Assembly (NCBI RefSeq): GCF_000165425.1
Contig: NW_001799510.1
Span: 1-64,000, forward strand
Reading direction: 5' to 3'
Length of the DNA: 64,000 bases
Source: Paramecium tetraurelia
Lineage: Eukaryota; Ciliophora; Oligohymenophorea; Peniculida; Parameciidae
Made by a program: the position numbers and the translations under genes. This document shows positions 10,387-22,793 of this stretch, piece by piece (position 1 is the stretch's first letter; each line of letters starts with the position of its first letter). The notes under the pieces were generated by a model, which was given only the letters and a program-made list of their open reading frames with translations, ran no database searches and was not told the origin of the DNA.

Positions 10387-11951
10387 TCATATCACTAACA
10401 AAAGTTTCATTGCTTCATCAAGACTTTGACATTGTTATATTTACTTCAAGATAAATGTTTTAGCATTTATCTCCCTTGCATCATCAATTTATAGCAAGAC
10501 TTTAAGATAGTCAATAACACCAATTAATTCCTAAATCAGTACAATTTATACATTATCCTTTGGATTATCAATGTAAGGTATGATGGGAATACCATTATCA
10601 ATTTAGTAAGCAAAAGAGTAAGCAGCATTATCAATCAAAACGACGTCCTTGAGATTCCTGTTCAAAATTCTCAAATCTTTTACATATATACCCTATTAGG
10701 TTTATATGCAATGTTCTCTGTACAATCTACAAGTGACCCACTTTTTGGTTGGATCCAATTTATCAATAATCTTGTCAGCATATAAAGGATGAGAAGCTGT
10801 GAAAATCATAACTTCGAAATGCTTTGAGCATTCCTGTAAAAATTACTGAGCAAAGGGCCTCACGCTAATTCCTGCCTTTTTAATATAGTTTAGTATACTT
10901 CATGAATCTGCCCATTCGGCATTTGGATGGGAACCTTAAAATCGTATTTCATCTATGGCTACTCATTACAATGAATTAGTGTCTCATCCAAATCCAGGAC
11001 TAAGGTTTTTTGCTTTACTATTCAATCTATATATGAATTACTAATCTATTATATTTGTATGCTACGACGCTCTATTTCCTTGATGTCGGGTTAAAGAAAC
11101 TGTTTACTGAGTTAGAGACTGTGAAACTGTTGAACAAAATGGTTGATATAAAGTTGAGCATACAGGCCCTCTAGATTTAGCCCTTTGAGATATTTCCTTA
11201 AATTGTCCATATAGTAAGTTCCTAAGTTAATCTGCTTGAATTAATTAAAGGAGGATTCCTCCTAACCTTGTGAGTCCTCCTATAACCATTCAAAAGATTC
11301 GGTCCTTTTTACTCTTAGAGCTTTGAGTTCTTGTTTGAACTCATACACCTGGAATTGAGGATTGATTTCCTATTGTTAATGATAATTAGTCTTCCTAATT
11401 TTATTAATTTTCGATTTATCTGACGATTTCATTTGTGATTCTTTTGAAGTAAATTAGCTATTATTGAGCGAAGCATCCTTTATCACTCTTCTGGTTGTCT
11501 GTTCCTTTTTGGATGTGGTTTGAGAACTAAAAAAGGGGAGTTTAATATCCAAATATTATTATGTTGGGGACAGACATTCTATTTCCATGCTTTGTTCTTG
11601 CTTTGGTTATATAATTAAATTAGGACTCTTTCCTAATTATCATCTATTTGAGTACCTCCTGATCATAATTGTTCCTTCCACTTTTGCTCAACATTCTTGG
11701 TGTTTAGTTTTTTGGAAGAGATCGCTTTACTAACATCATTAATTTTAATTACATTGAAAGCTATTTCCTGAGCCAAGGCAATCCTTTGGAATACTAAGTC
11801 CTTTCCTTTAATAAACACTTTCCGATATTAATTGATTTGTGTTAGATGTATTCATATAAATTTTTGGAGGTGAAGGCTTTCTGTTGCTATCGATTATATT
11901 ATCTTTTGAATTGTCATTTGTATTAAATCTAGCATTGCGTTTGGATCTCAT
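10387..11951 (-). CDS. CTD small-phosphatase (FCP1/NIF-type) with long N-terminus; one in-frame TGA
   Basis: HAD-superfamily protein phosphatase of the SCP/FCP1 type, which usually removes phosphates from Ser/Thr such as those in the RNA polymerase II tail. The catalytic DxDxT loop reads TLVLDLDETLIH, followed by SVRPFAQQFL, VMIFTASHPLYADKIIDKLD and the late-domain motif KDVVLIDNAAYSF. A ~300-residue low-complexity, Ser/Lys/Gln-rich region precedes the domain. Introns at 11794-11818, 11601-11626, 11018-11041 and 10876-10898 give a frame whose length is an exact multiple of three. That frame contains one TGA at 11663-11665 in the low-complexity region (codon 88). No splice alternative removes it. 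The gene may be read through, mutated, or translated from a later ATG; the catalytic domain is intact. Confidence 0.85.
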
Positions 11952-12119
11952 CACTTATAAAAAAAAATTATTGATTAATACAAAAAAATCATGAGAAAAA
12001 TTTCAACATATTTTATCCTCATAATTATCTCTTAATTAAACATTTGCTGTTATTTTTCCCATGATTTGACAGTTAAAGTGACTTCTAAATTTTTTCGGCT
12101 TTTTCAAAACTCATACTTT
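11952..12119. other. Short intergenic spacer
   Basis: AT-rich spacer; no element recognised. Confidence 0.4.
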
Positions 12120-12480
12120 GATCCAGAAAATTGATTCCCGATGCTAAGTCTAAGTAAATTTAAGTCATCCATTTGTAATTTCACTTATAATATTACTATC
12201 TATATTTGTCTTTGTAACTAGCGATAAAGTTTTAAAGTCTGATGCTAACATATCTTCTTCTGTATTTCATAATTTATTCCAATTTCTCATTTTATGAAAA
12301 GACAAATTATTGGAACTTAGACCAACTTTGTCTTTATCCCAGAATTCCCATTATAAATTATTACATTTATAATGCTATTGAAATTCTATAATTTTTTCTA
12401 TATATTTTATATGTAATTTGGAATTGGAATTAGAAAATCCGAGTGATAATCTTTATTTTGATAGGTATTATATCCTTTAA
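12120..12480 (-). pseudogene. Eroded coding fragment with in-frame TGAs
   Basis: On the - strand one frame is open and coding-like from about 12480 down to 12165, interrupted only by TGA at 12267-12269 and closed by TGA at 12165-12167. Readable parts are HYKCNNLQWEFWDKDKVGLS, NLSFHKMRNWNKL, then after the TGA NTEEDMLASDFKTLSLVTKT. A further open stretch in another frame (MDDLNLLRLSIGNQFSGSKY) follows. Composition matches genuine genes of the window. No ATG opens the long frame. I do not recognise the family. It is best read as a decaying gene, though recoding of TGA cannot be excluded. Confidence 0.4.
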
Positions 12481-12678
12481 CAGTTTTTCAAAAGAGAGGG
12501 TGAAATATTATCTCCATGTAAATCTTGTGATTAGTATATATGCAGAGAATTATAAAAAATAAAATCCTAATATTAGACTTATCATTTTTAATTGCAATGA
12601 ATTAAGCAAATGCGTAAAATGAATCTTAATTAACACCAATTGAGGATGATTAAAATATACTGTTGGAGCAAAATAAGT

Positions 12679-15600
12679 ATGAATCAAGCGCAAATAATTA
12701 GAGTTCCTTAAATAGAGAAATCCTTTTTTATCAATCAGATTGAATATAAATATTAAGGACCTGATCATCCATAAATTGCAGAATTATTAGAATTACTCGA
12801 TGAAAAGCAAAGAAAACCCCTATCCAATTAGACTTTAGAAAGCTTTAGACAGAAAATACTCTATTATGAATAATAGTTCAATAAAAATTGCTCATTTTTA
12901 GATAATATGTTTTAGATATCATTCTACCATATTCTGACGATTATTGTTTATATGAGCATATATTTTACATATTTAGCTAGTGTGATTGTATGACTTAGTT
13001 TAACTATCATTAGTCTTTGAAATCGGATGATATGATCGTTAAGAATTCAACTAAATTAAATATTGTTTAATAACTACCTGAATTTGGTATAATGATTACA
13101 AGTTTCACATTAGCGTAAATTAATTGAGTATATCGATAGGATAATAATAATAAAGAATTAGATAATCCTACTATTATTGTTTATTTTTGGATGCTTATTC
13201 CCAGGATTCTATTTATTCTATGTATATCTAGATGTATTCAATGTAAATAATAGTGCAGTTGATTATGATATGGTTTTATTTTTAAGTGCATTTATAATTT
13301 CTATTTTGAATGGCATTGTTGTTTCTGTGCTTCAACAGTTAGTGGAAAGTATGTACAATTAATTGATGGGTGCAATATTCTCAAGTGGATGGTGCTTATT
13401 TATCATCTACTTGTTAGGGTTTTTAATATTTACATATGTTATTGGCTTGGATGTGATAACAGCTGAGAAAGTGATCAACTACATCATAAATTCCTTATAC
13501 ATTCCCATATTTGTGTCGATATCCTTCTCTTATTTTATGATAAATACGAGATTGTTTGACTGGCCAGCAGGCATTATCAAAACCGCTTTGGATAGGGTAA
13601 AAGTTAAAATATTGAAATAACAAATTTAAAAGGAAGAATAATAATAGTCCTAAAAAATAGTTTAGATAAGTGCTTTTATTTCTAGGTTGGTCATATATTC
13701 TATTGGGGCAGTATACATAACTATGGAGATTATATTTTACATTTTGTTGGCTTCTGAATTGAAATAATCACAAGTGGATTACACAGCCATAATTACTTTG
13801 TCTTTAGAATTGATAATAATTCCTTTGTATTTATTTTTGGGAGTCTTCATATCAGTAAGCGATAGGAAACCATAGTACACATATTTAGTGGTACCTTTGG
13901 TAATAGGAGCTCCAATAATATTTGGATTTTTGAAATTGAGTGATTATCTGGAATACGAAAAGGACATCACTAACTTCACTGAAATTTTGTATTATTGTCC
14001 ATTGTTTGTGAATATTCTATGGTTATCTTTAACATTGATGGGTTTAGATAAAAGGAGATTGTTCATAAATTCATTAGGGTTTGTCTGTTTTTTCATAGCA
14101 ATTCCTATTGGAGTATTCTTACCTCTTTACAATCTTTATCAATACTCGTCTTTGTAGATAATTGCATACGTTTTCATTGTAATAGGGATGATAGTGCTAT
14201 TATTAGTATTATTATATTTTTTCTTCCAATCCCTCAAAGCTTTAAAAAGAGCCAAGGAATTAGCTGACCAGATAATTCCAACTTTTGATGAATTCAAGTA
14301 CTACAATCTAACTGATTTAGCATTTTGCATAAATTCAGTTTGTTTTTTGTTGTCCTACTTTATTATAAGTTATTTCTTTTGGTATATATTTGATCAAAAT
14401 AACACAGCAACAGTCACAGAAGGTGCAACTATGTTTGCTATAATGGTCATTACACCTCTGTTGTTTGTGCTTATTAATATAGCCCTTGGACATCGATCAT
14501 TAGAATTAACATATGAATTTGCTTAAGACATAAAGGAATTATAAAAATTAGAACAATAAAAGAATAGAAAGAGAATTTAAAAACGATTTTATTAAAATAC
14601 AGCTGTTTGTTGTGGAATTTTGGTACCATTGTTTTTGTTCATTCCAGTATCTTTATTAATATCAGATGAGAGAGCATCTATATTATTTGAAGCATTGTCA
14701 ATTGGTGTTCCAGTGTGTTTTCTGATTTACAAATTCCTTGTGACAATTAAAAATCAATCAATTTCATTTGAGGATTTCTTTTAACCTTTTGTCAGTTCAT
14801 TATTGTGGTGTTGTGTTATTTTCCCATTTGGAGTGATAGTGCCTACAATGGCAGTGTTTTTTAATAATGCAGACTCGACATTCTAATACTTCGCATAGGG
14901 AGCTGTTGGATTAGGGTTATTTGTATGTATGATTGGAGTGACAGGGACATCATTGTTTTTGTCATTGTTATTGAATAGAGAGGAATTCGAAAGGAAGAAA
15001 AGGGAAATTTTGAAAAAAGTATTGGAGATGCTAAAAGAGAACCATGTACTTAGTGATTTAAGTGTAGTTGGAATTCTGTATATGAAATATTTAAATAAGT
15101 TACAGATCATTTATACAAAATTAAATGCTATAAAGAATAAGGGTTAAAAAAAGAAATAGAAGTAGGAGGATTTTAGAGAATTGAAGTAGATCTTGACAGA
15201 AAATCTGATATAAGGAGAACCCATAAATGTAATCAAATATGATGGACCTGAGTTAGAGTATGATCACAAATTGGTAAGTAAAAATGTATATCAAGAATAT
15301 CTTACTCTATTGGAATAGGAATTGCTGGATAAATAGAAGAATATTGTTAAAGAATAGGAATTAACAGGTTGTAAAAAGTATTTAATGGACTGTTTGTGTT
15401 GTAGGTGTGGTCTAGAAGAAATGAATTAATTAGAGAACCAAAAAAACGTTGAGATTATAAAACTTAGAGATATCTTAAACATGGATGATGATGCTGGATA
15501 AATAATGAATGATTTGATTCCTCAGTTCAGTTCTTTCTATAGGATTGCTGATGAAGGTGATACACTTTTAAGGAAGATAGAGTGTCAACCTGAAGATAAA

Positions 15601-17816
15601 CAGATCCTTTACAAATAGAAGTACAAGCCAGTCTAAGAAATAAAGAGTGAAAAAACTGATAGTCTAAATTAAATTTAAATTAAGAAATTGAATGATAAAG
15701 CATTAGGGAATATCAAATCATCGGACTAGTACTTTTCATTATAATCATCAGATCAAATGATTGCAGAATTCATGCATGAAGTATTCATGGAATTTGCTAA
15801 TAATGAATAAGGTTTAGAACCCTCAATTTGTTTTGCTGACTTACAGTAATTCTGTAGATTGACTGAATTGCATTTCGATTTAATTGATTATGAAAAATAT
15901 GCCAAGACCATCTGGATCAATTAGACCTATAGTTTAAATGAAGTATAATTTGCTGGGTTGATCAAAGGAATGATAAAAGATTATGATGGAGATCAATTTG
16001 ACAATCTGAAATAGTTGGTGCTTGATCACATATATCCATAACTCATAACCTCGATGAAATCTTTAATGATAAATTTCAAATACTCAAATAAGAAAGTATT
16101 ATAAACTAATAAACTCAGAATTAACCCATTCGAAAGATAGAATTTCATCTCAAATGTTGTCTAAGCAGAATTCTCGAAATTCGATGCAATCAAGATTAAG
16201 TAAGCATACCAAGATGAAATCAGTAATTAATCTAGGATCTATTAAAATAATACTGAAAGCAAAGTTGCAAAGCTATCCAAAAAATAAAAAGAACAGTAAT
16301 ATAATTAAAACAAATATTAAATTGAATAAGACTATGCAATCAAATTACCATGCTATAAGAGATGTTGTTATTCATGCAGTGACTGGTTTAGAGTGAATCT
16401 CATTGAGAAATACTTTCCTAATTTAGCTGCTGCACAACCAAAACCAAAAGGAGACAAAACTGCTATTCTTGATCAAAAAAGATAAAGAATGCCTGATTGG
16501 AAACTAGTTGCAAAATTGACTATTGATACTTTATTTGAAGCAACTGAAGAATATGAAAATAACCTAGCTAATTAATAGTAGAAATCAATTGAATTCAAAC
16601 TTACCTCCAGTAATATACTTGCTTTGATTTTTAAACTCTATGATATGTATAGTCTAGCAAGTGTAGCTTACAACCCTTAAGTAGGGTGGTTTGGGAGTAC
16701 TTCCATCTCTGGATCAGATACAATCAGTGGATCAGCATTCTATGACAGTTATGACTTCTTTTTCTATTTCTCCTTAGGAATAGCCATACTGTATGGACTG
16801 TTAGGATCCCTGAGTTTGAATGCTGTGCAAAGGAATACCTTTGGATAAGATGAAAATGGTAATTTGGCAAGATTCCCTCATATTCAATTCATTCTCCCTA
16901 GAGTTATCTCAATTTTGAGTGGTTTCTTCATGACTGTGATGAGAACATTCATGGATGCCTACATTTGTGATTATGGTGATTTGCCATATAAATTCGCTAG
17001 AAACACATCTATTGAATGTCTGTCAACCAACCATTACATCTATATGGGTTTTGGATTGATCGGAGTAGGAATCTACTATCCTCTATCTACCTATTTACAA
17101 CCTACTTTTTAATTCAGTGATCACTCATTAGATTTGAAGTATAAATCCACCTACATAATAATATATGTCTAAGCAAAACTATTGATTATGGGTTTAAGTT
17201 CCTTTTTCAATACTTTTGATAGTTCATTTGAATATTAGATGCTATTCTCAATTGGAATCTTAGTAATTGTACTTGGCTTTCACTTCAAAATGGAGCCTTG
17301 CTTTGTTAAATGGTACAATTTAATAGAACAAATGCTAATCTTAATTATCATCTTTATTTATACAGGCGCTGTGATTATAATGATGACTGGCAACAACATT
17401 ATTGGTATCATATTTACTGTTGTTGCCATTCTAATAGGTTTTCTCGCCATTGCATTCTATATCAAAATATCGGTCTATCGTACTTTAAACACTTCTAGAG
17501 TCACACCACAAGATAATCTTTAAAGTATGAATTCAAATTAATCTTAGTGATTGAAACAAGACCAATTCCAGAAGAAAGCAGACTCAATATATATGATTTG
17601 ATTGCAGAATCTTAATTTGCTTAATAATCATAAAAGAAAACCAAAAAAAAGAAAACTAATTAAACTCCTGATAAAGAACAATACCCGAACTTTGATATGA
17701 CAGCTGGAGGCAATAATTAGAGTAGTAATTCATAGGAGCTAATCAAGATCAAAGAAGAAATTAATATGGAACCTATTTCAGTTAATAAATCTATTTTATC
17801 AAAATTAAGATTATGA
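12679..17816 (+). CDS. Giant multi-pass membrane protein, 1687 aa
   Basis: One continuous frame after removal of three introns: 12988-13013 (26), 13115-13139 (25) and 17525-17547 (23). The ~75-residue cytosolic N-terminus is followed by about a dozen hydrophobic segments over residues ~75-800 (for example LLLLFIFGCLFPGFYLFYVY and FVCMIGVTGTSLFLSLLL). A ~500-residue soluble middle part follows; it contains a run with an acidic EF-hand-like turn (KDYDGDQFDNLKQL) that is too weak to call an EF hand. A second membrane block of about eight segments near the C-terminus includes YDFFFYFSLGIAILYGLLGS and YIYMGFGLIGVGIYYPLSTY. The tail is Lys-rich and polar. I know no named family with this layout. 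It may be a ciliate-specific transporter, channel or receptor. Confidence 0.85.
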
Positions 17817-17957
17817 ATTTGATAATATAAGTTATTATATATAAGTTAATTTAGATTTAAATATAGATATAGACTCACTTAATTTGAAATATTAATAAAG
17901 TAATAATACTAACAGATAAAATAGGAAAATTTGAGAAAGTTAGTTAATTTATAAACA

Positions 17958-19254
17958 TCAAATTATTGACATTCTTGCTTTACCTTTGTTCCATCTGACG
18001 AGTTTTCCATCAGACCATTCTCCTTCTTTTTCGATTCCATTGTATCCTAAATAAATACCAATACCATGTTATTTATTATTCAACCATTCTCCTTTATACA
18101 GCTAAAAATAAAAGATATATATTATTACTCTACCATCAGGCCATTCAAATTACCCCATTCCCTCTTTAATTCCATTATTGTATTGTCCTTCGTATTTCCT
18201 CCCATCCGGCCATTTAAATTACTAGATATCATATGTATATTGTACTCCATGTCCATGCATACAATTATTCTTCCAACATCCTTCATAGACTCTACCATCT
18301 TCCCATTTTAATTATCCTATTCCTTCAAGATTGCCATCGATGAGTTATCCAGTGTATACTGATCCATCAGACCACTTAAACACTCCTTAGCCATTTTTGA
18401 GTCCATTTTTATATTCTCCATCAAAAGAAGTGCCATCATGCCATATTTCCATTCCATGACCATTTTAAACATTATTTTCCCATTGTCCTACGTATTTTAA
18501 TCCGTCGACACTGTAATATATCCCCTAGAGATGTATGATTTATTTACTTCACCAGAAGCTTTGTCATTCTTAAATTCTCCTTCATAAATGTTCCCATCAC
18601 TATGAACCAATCTACCACGACCATCAAACATGTTGAATGCCCAATATCCTTCGTAGAATGTTCCATTTAACCAATATTACTTTCCGCATCCGTGTCTATG
18701 ACTGAATAAATAGTTTGCTTACCCATTCTTCCACTGTCCATGGTAAATGCAACCATCATCAAGTTAATATATTGGAAAATTAAATTTATTATCTTCTTCA
18801 CTGTCATATTAAAAAGTTGTATATAATTACAGAATCTTTCAATTAAAATAAAATGTCATATTACCTTGTTTACTCTATTGCTTAAATACTCGGGTACTTT
18901 TGGTAATTTCTTCACCCTATATACTTGTTGGTGTTGATTTTTAGGCATAGGAGTGAATTTGGTGTCTTGGAAGTGTGAAGGGTCCTTGAAACTTAACTCA
19001 TTAGAATAGTGGTTTTATTCTTTTTTGACCATTTTCTATTTTCGCAACTTCTGAATAAGACTCTAATATCTTTTCCTCACTAGAAATCCTCTAGCACATG
19101 CTAAGGAATAACTCGCAATCCTACCTTAAATGAATTGAATTTGTTTATGATATTTAAGATCGTACTCAGAAATGATAGTATTTTGTATTTATGTTTATAA
19201 GATGATCTGACAATTCTTCTCCTGTCCTTAAGAACTGGTGCAGCATGATCCCAT
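17958..19254 (-). CDS. Acylated IQ/MORN-repeat protein, 397 aa
   Basis: Starts MGSCCTSS, a Gly-2 with neighbouring Cys that fits N-myristoylation plus palmitoylation and hence membrane attachment. Residues ~55-90 hold an IQ-like calmodulin-binding stretch (IQGRIASYSLACARGFLVRK). From about residue 150 to the end there are eight to ten MORN repeats, for example FYEGYWAFNMFDGRGRL, DGSVYTGQLIDGNLEGIG and FKWPDGRKYEGQYNNG. MORN repeats bind membrane lipids or act as cytoskeletal scaffolds. Four introns, 18836-18864 (29, AAG), 18525-18547 (23), 18222-18245 (24) and 18102-18128 (27), are supported because splicing restores the MORN register. The last two are stop-free and a multiple of three long. 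A role in cortex or ciliary membrane scaffolding is inference. Confidence 0.88.
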
Positions 19255-19423
19255 TTAAGTTCTGACTTTCAAAAATAATTTATATATATAAATATATATT
19301 CATCAAGTATTAGTGAAATATCATAGCATCCGCAATCCTTTTCATTGATATCCTTCCAATTCCATTCTCCTTAAGGTATGATTAAATATCAAAGAAAATT
19401 GAATAATTAAATTAATATAATAA

Positions 19424-20208
19424 ATGAAAAAGCAATTGCCTAAGAGTACTTCCTAAACAGCCATTCCAAAACCAGAGAAATCTCAAACTATCAAAACTCC
19501 AGAACGACATGGCATTCCCAGAAATGTTAACTACTATAGCCATTTTTTAGGTGAACCCTACATCACTGAAAAAGATATTGAATTTGTGCTCTAATTGAGA
19601 AATATTGATCATGTAGATTCTCTATCTTGACTTTAGGCAGAAATGACAGCCAAATTGGCAAGAATTCCCAATCAAACCTTCTCAAGAGGCGATCAAAAGA
19701 TAGAGTCCTAAAAGGACAAACACCTTTCTAGGGATGTGAAGTATAATGGCAATTCTACTCCCGTCCTTCACCTTCTTAAAGGTAGAATTGGTCCCACTCC
19801 TCATCTCAGTTAAGCAGAGTTTGAAACCGGTTTAAGATCTTACGCTAAAACTGATTAAAGTCTTCTTGATAAAGAACGTAATTGGACTACCGTCCCAAAA
19901 ACGTAACGTAAAGATGCTTTCCCAGAATTCCTGCCAAATTATAAGGAGGAGATCTAGAAAAAGAAATCAATGAGCATGAGTGGAGGGAAACTTGCTAAAC
20001 TAACCTATAATGGTAATCATTTAATTTCATTATGTAAGCTTTTGATTCTGATTCAAATTACCCTTCTTATTAGATGAAATTTCATGAAAAAAATCTACAA
20101 AATGTTAAACATATGTTTGTACCTGCAATCAAGATGTCGACTGTCTAATGGTAAGAGGGACTTAGACCTCTTGAACCCATAAAAAAAGAAAAAAAGCAAA
20201 AAAAATGA
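19424..20208 (+). CDS. Conserved-looking hypothetical protein, 244 aa
   Basis: Basic, largely unstructured-looking protein beginning MKKQLPKSTSQTAIPKPEKS, with an ordered central stretch (NVNYYSHFLGEPYITEKDIE; LLKGRIGPTPHLSQAEFETG) and a Lys-rich end. Two introns, 19613-19636 (24, contains an in-frame TGA) and 20013-20038 (26, AAG), join a single frame to the TGA at 20206. Proline-, lysine- and tyrosine-rich proteins of this kind are common among ciliary microtubule-associated proteins, but no family signature is recognised, so no function is assigned. Confidence 0.75.
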
Positions 20209-21071
20209 TTCTGAATCTATGATAATTAAATGTAGTCATATGATTAAATGTCTATGATATTTTTCTAATCTATAAAGATTTAGTCATTTGATTGTTTTGC
20301 AGTTTCAGCCATTTTAGATATATATATTTATAATTGAAAGAAATCAAAGATATTGTAAAACATTATCATATACAACTATTCTGAGAATTCTATTTCAGAT
20401 TCTGAATGAAATATGAGACTAAATTTATGCCTTTGAATATCATTTTTAAATCCTTATGAAATTATCACTTCGTTTGCTAATAGTTATTTTCTCAAAATAA
20501 AACAACATCTTATTATTTCAAAATTAGAAAGATTAATTCATAGTAACATAATGTATTGTAATAAAGTATCGAACTATTTCATAAAAGAACATTGGATACA
20601 TTTTATTCGATGTTCTACATCCATTTAATAAATATTGTATCTGCAATAAATTCGTATAACTAATTGTTAAAATTTCCGAGCTCTTCAACAACAGACAATT
20701 TGTAAATTTATTATCAATAAGAAGAAGATATTGAAATCATAACGATACATATTATTTATGTATTTTTATAACTTCATTATTAATTTGATATTGAAATATG
20801 TGCCCTGAGGGTTGAACATATAAGTACTCAATTGTGTAATTATAAGTATAATTATTCAAAAATAGAACTATAAATTGATGACTGAAATGAATTATCTATT
20901 CTAATAATTTCAATTATCACAAAACCTGTTACAGTTTAAATCCTAATCAAATAACTCTTATAATTTTACTTAGCTAAAGGAGAACATCATATCTGCAGAT
21001 CCTGAAAATGCAATCGTGTAATTATAGCTATAAATCTATAGAAACTGAATTGATACTATAATTAAATATTT
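20209..21071. other. Long intergenic stretch
   Basis: 860 nt of AT-rich sequence upstream of the kinase. All frames are short and broken, and no repeat or structured RNA is evident. Regulatory sites for the kinase could be here, but none is recognisable by eye. Confidence 0.5.
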
Positions 21072-22327
21072 ATGGGTAATTGTTGTCCGAAGGGTGATGC
21101 ACATTCAGAGAAAAGCTCAATTGCCAACATTATAAGCGAGGAAGCTGAGTTGACAAAACTAAAAGCTACCCAACCTATGCAATCAAGCCAAAACTTAGTT
21201 ACAAGTAGCAATGCATTGACAGTACCAAAATCAAAAGGGCAGATAAATAGGGAGGATTTCGTAAAAATTGATAAACTAGGATATGTAATATAAAAATGGT
21301 ATCATAAGGGCGCATTTGGAATAGTGTTTAAAGTGAGATAAAAAACGACAAATAAAATATATGCAATGAAATAGATAGAGAAGGAGAAGATATTCAAAAA
21401 CAAGTTACAAAACAATACAGTTTTAGAGAGAAATGTATTAAAGCAGAGCAAGCACCCTTTTATTGTTCGATTAAAATATGCATTTCAAACAAATTCCCAT
21501 ATTTATTTTGTAATGGAAAACATAGCAGGTGGAGAATTCTACAAGATATTGAGTCAGGTGAAAACAGGATTGCCAGAAAACGTAGTGAAATTTGTGGGTG
21601 CAGAGGTAGTGTTGGCTCTTGAATACTTAAATACAAAATTAAAAGTTATCTACAGAGATTTAAAACCAGAAAACTTGTTGCTGACAACTACTGGGCATGT
21701 AAAATTGACAGATTTTGGATTAGCTACCATGAGAAGGGAAAATGGAGAGAAATCATATACTGTAAATAAATAAATATTAAATCATTGTAAAGGTTGCTGG
21801 AACTGCAGAATATCTTGCCCCAGAAATAGTGAATAAATCAGGACATTCGTATGAAGTAGACATTTGGACTTTGGGAATTTTAATTTATGAGATGATTAAC
21901 GGTTTCACTCCTTTTCGAGATTCGAATAATGATTTCAAAGTAATCTCACAGAAAATTATTGAAAACCAACCCATATATCCAGAAAAGATGTCTCCACAAA
22001 GTGTGGACCTGATAAAATAGATCTTGTAAACCAATCCATCTGAGAGGTTAGGAGTGAAGGTACAAAACCTATATTTATTATTAGGGAGATGGATATGCTG
22101 AATTAAAAAGACACTCATTCTTTAATGGTATTATATGGGATTAGATGTCGAATTTGAAAGTGACTTCGCCTTTGAAGACCTTTGCTGAGAGAAATACCCA
22201 GAAAATGAATTTGATTAGTAAACAACCTTAGAATTTTCAAAACACTCCTTGTAATCCCTAGAGTCCTAAACTTAAAATTGATGGAATCACTTTTGATGGA
22301 GAAGGTACCTTATCTTCACATTTTTGA
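21072..22327 (+). CDS. AGC-family Ser/Thr protein kinase, N-acylated, 391 aa
   Basis: The N-terminus MGNCCPKGD predicts myristoylation and palmitoylation, hence membrane anchoring. The kinase domain is complete: glycine loop GYGAFGIVFKV (from residue 70), VAIK-type lysine in IYAMKQIEK, catalytic loop YRDLKPENLLL, DFG in KLTDFGLA, activation segment VAGTAEYLAPEIV and the helix F region VDIWTLGILIYEMINGFTPF. The C-lobe ends with LKRHSFFNGIIWDQM, typical of AGC kinases (PKA/PKG/PDK1 group). No cyclic-nucleotide or PH domain is attached. Introns: 21285-21308 (24, AAG), which splits the glycine loop, 21762-21792 (31, AAG) and 22060-22084 (25). The subfamily is uncertain. The convergent neighbour ends only 41 nt away. 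Confidence 0.93.
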
Positions 22328-22368
22328 AATTATTATTAAATAATGACTTGAACAGCATTCAAAAATGA

Positions 22369-22793
22369 TCAATCATCATCTTCAATAGGATAACCTCTAA
22401 TCTTGCTCATAGGAACGAATATTTAATTTTTCCATCCATCTTCCAACTTAACCTTATCAACATCATTAGGGAAATTGGTTTATATGATTTTCAATTCACA
22501 ACTATCTTCCCTCTCTATCAATCTGAGGGTAACATTTGAATGATGTTTCCAATTGTTGAATTTCCATGTCATCTATATTTCTTGATTTTCAACCTATTTA
22601 TCTAATCTAATCATACTAATTTATTGAACACGCCCTCAATACGTCCTTCCATTATTTTATATAATCCTCCTTCTTTTGGTTCAACAACAGCAGGTGCTCT
22701 TGTGTATTGCATAATCTCAAATGGATCAAGAAGAGCTTAATAAATGACCTTAGATGGTACTCCCCAAACAATAGAAAATTCCAATTTGTCCAT
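22369..22793 (-). CDS. AHSA1 (Aha1 C-terminal) domain protein, 133 aa
   Basis: The whole protein is a single AHSA1/START-like domain: IYQALLDPFEIMQYTRAPA, EGGLYKIMEGRIEGVF, then TWKFNNWKHHSNVTLRLIER and KLEDGWKNQIFVPMSKIRGY. In Aha1 this domain follows an N-terminal Hsp90-activating domain; that domain is absent here. Related stand-alone domains bind hydrophobic ligands or assist Hsp90. One 23-nt intron at 22594-22616 is needed to keep frame. Start is the first in-frame ATG, directly before the domain. Hsp90 co-chaperone function is plausible but not shown. Confidence 0.88.

Noticed and set aside
16154..16396. 80-codon frame inside the giant membrane protein
   Set aside because: Out-of-frame shadow; the main frame is open through this region for more than 1400 codons.
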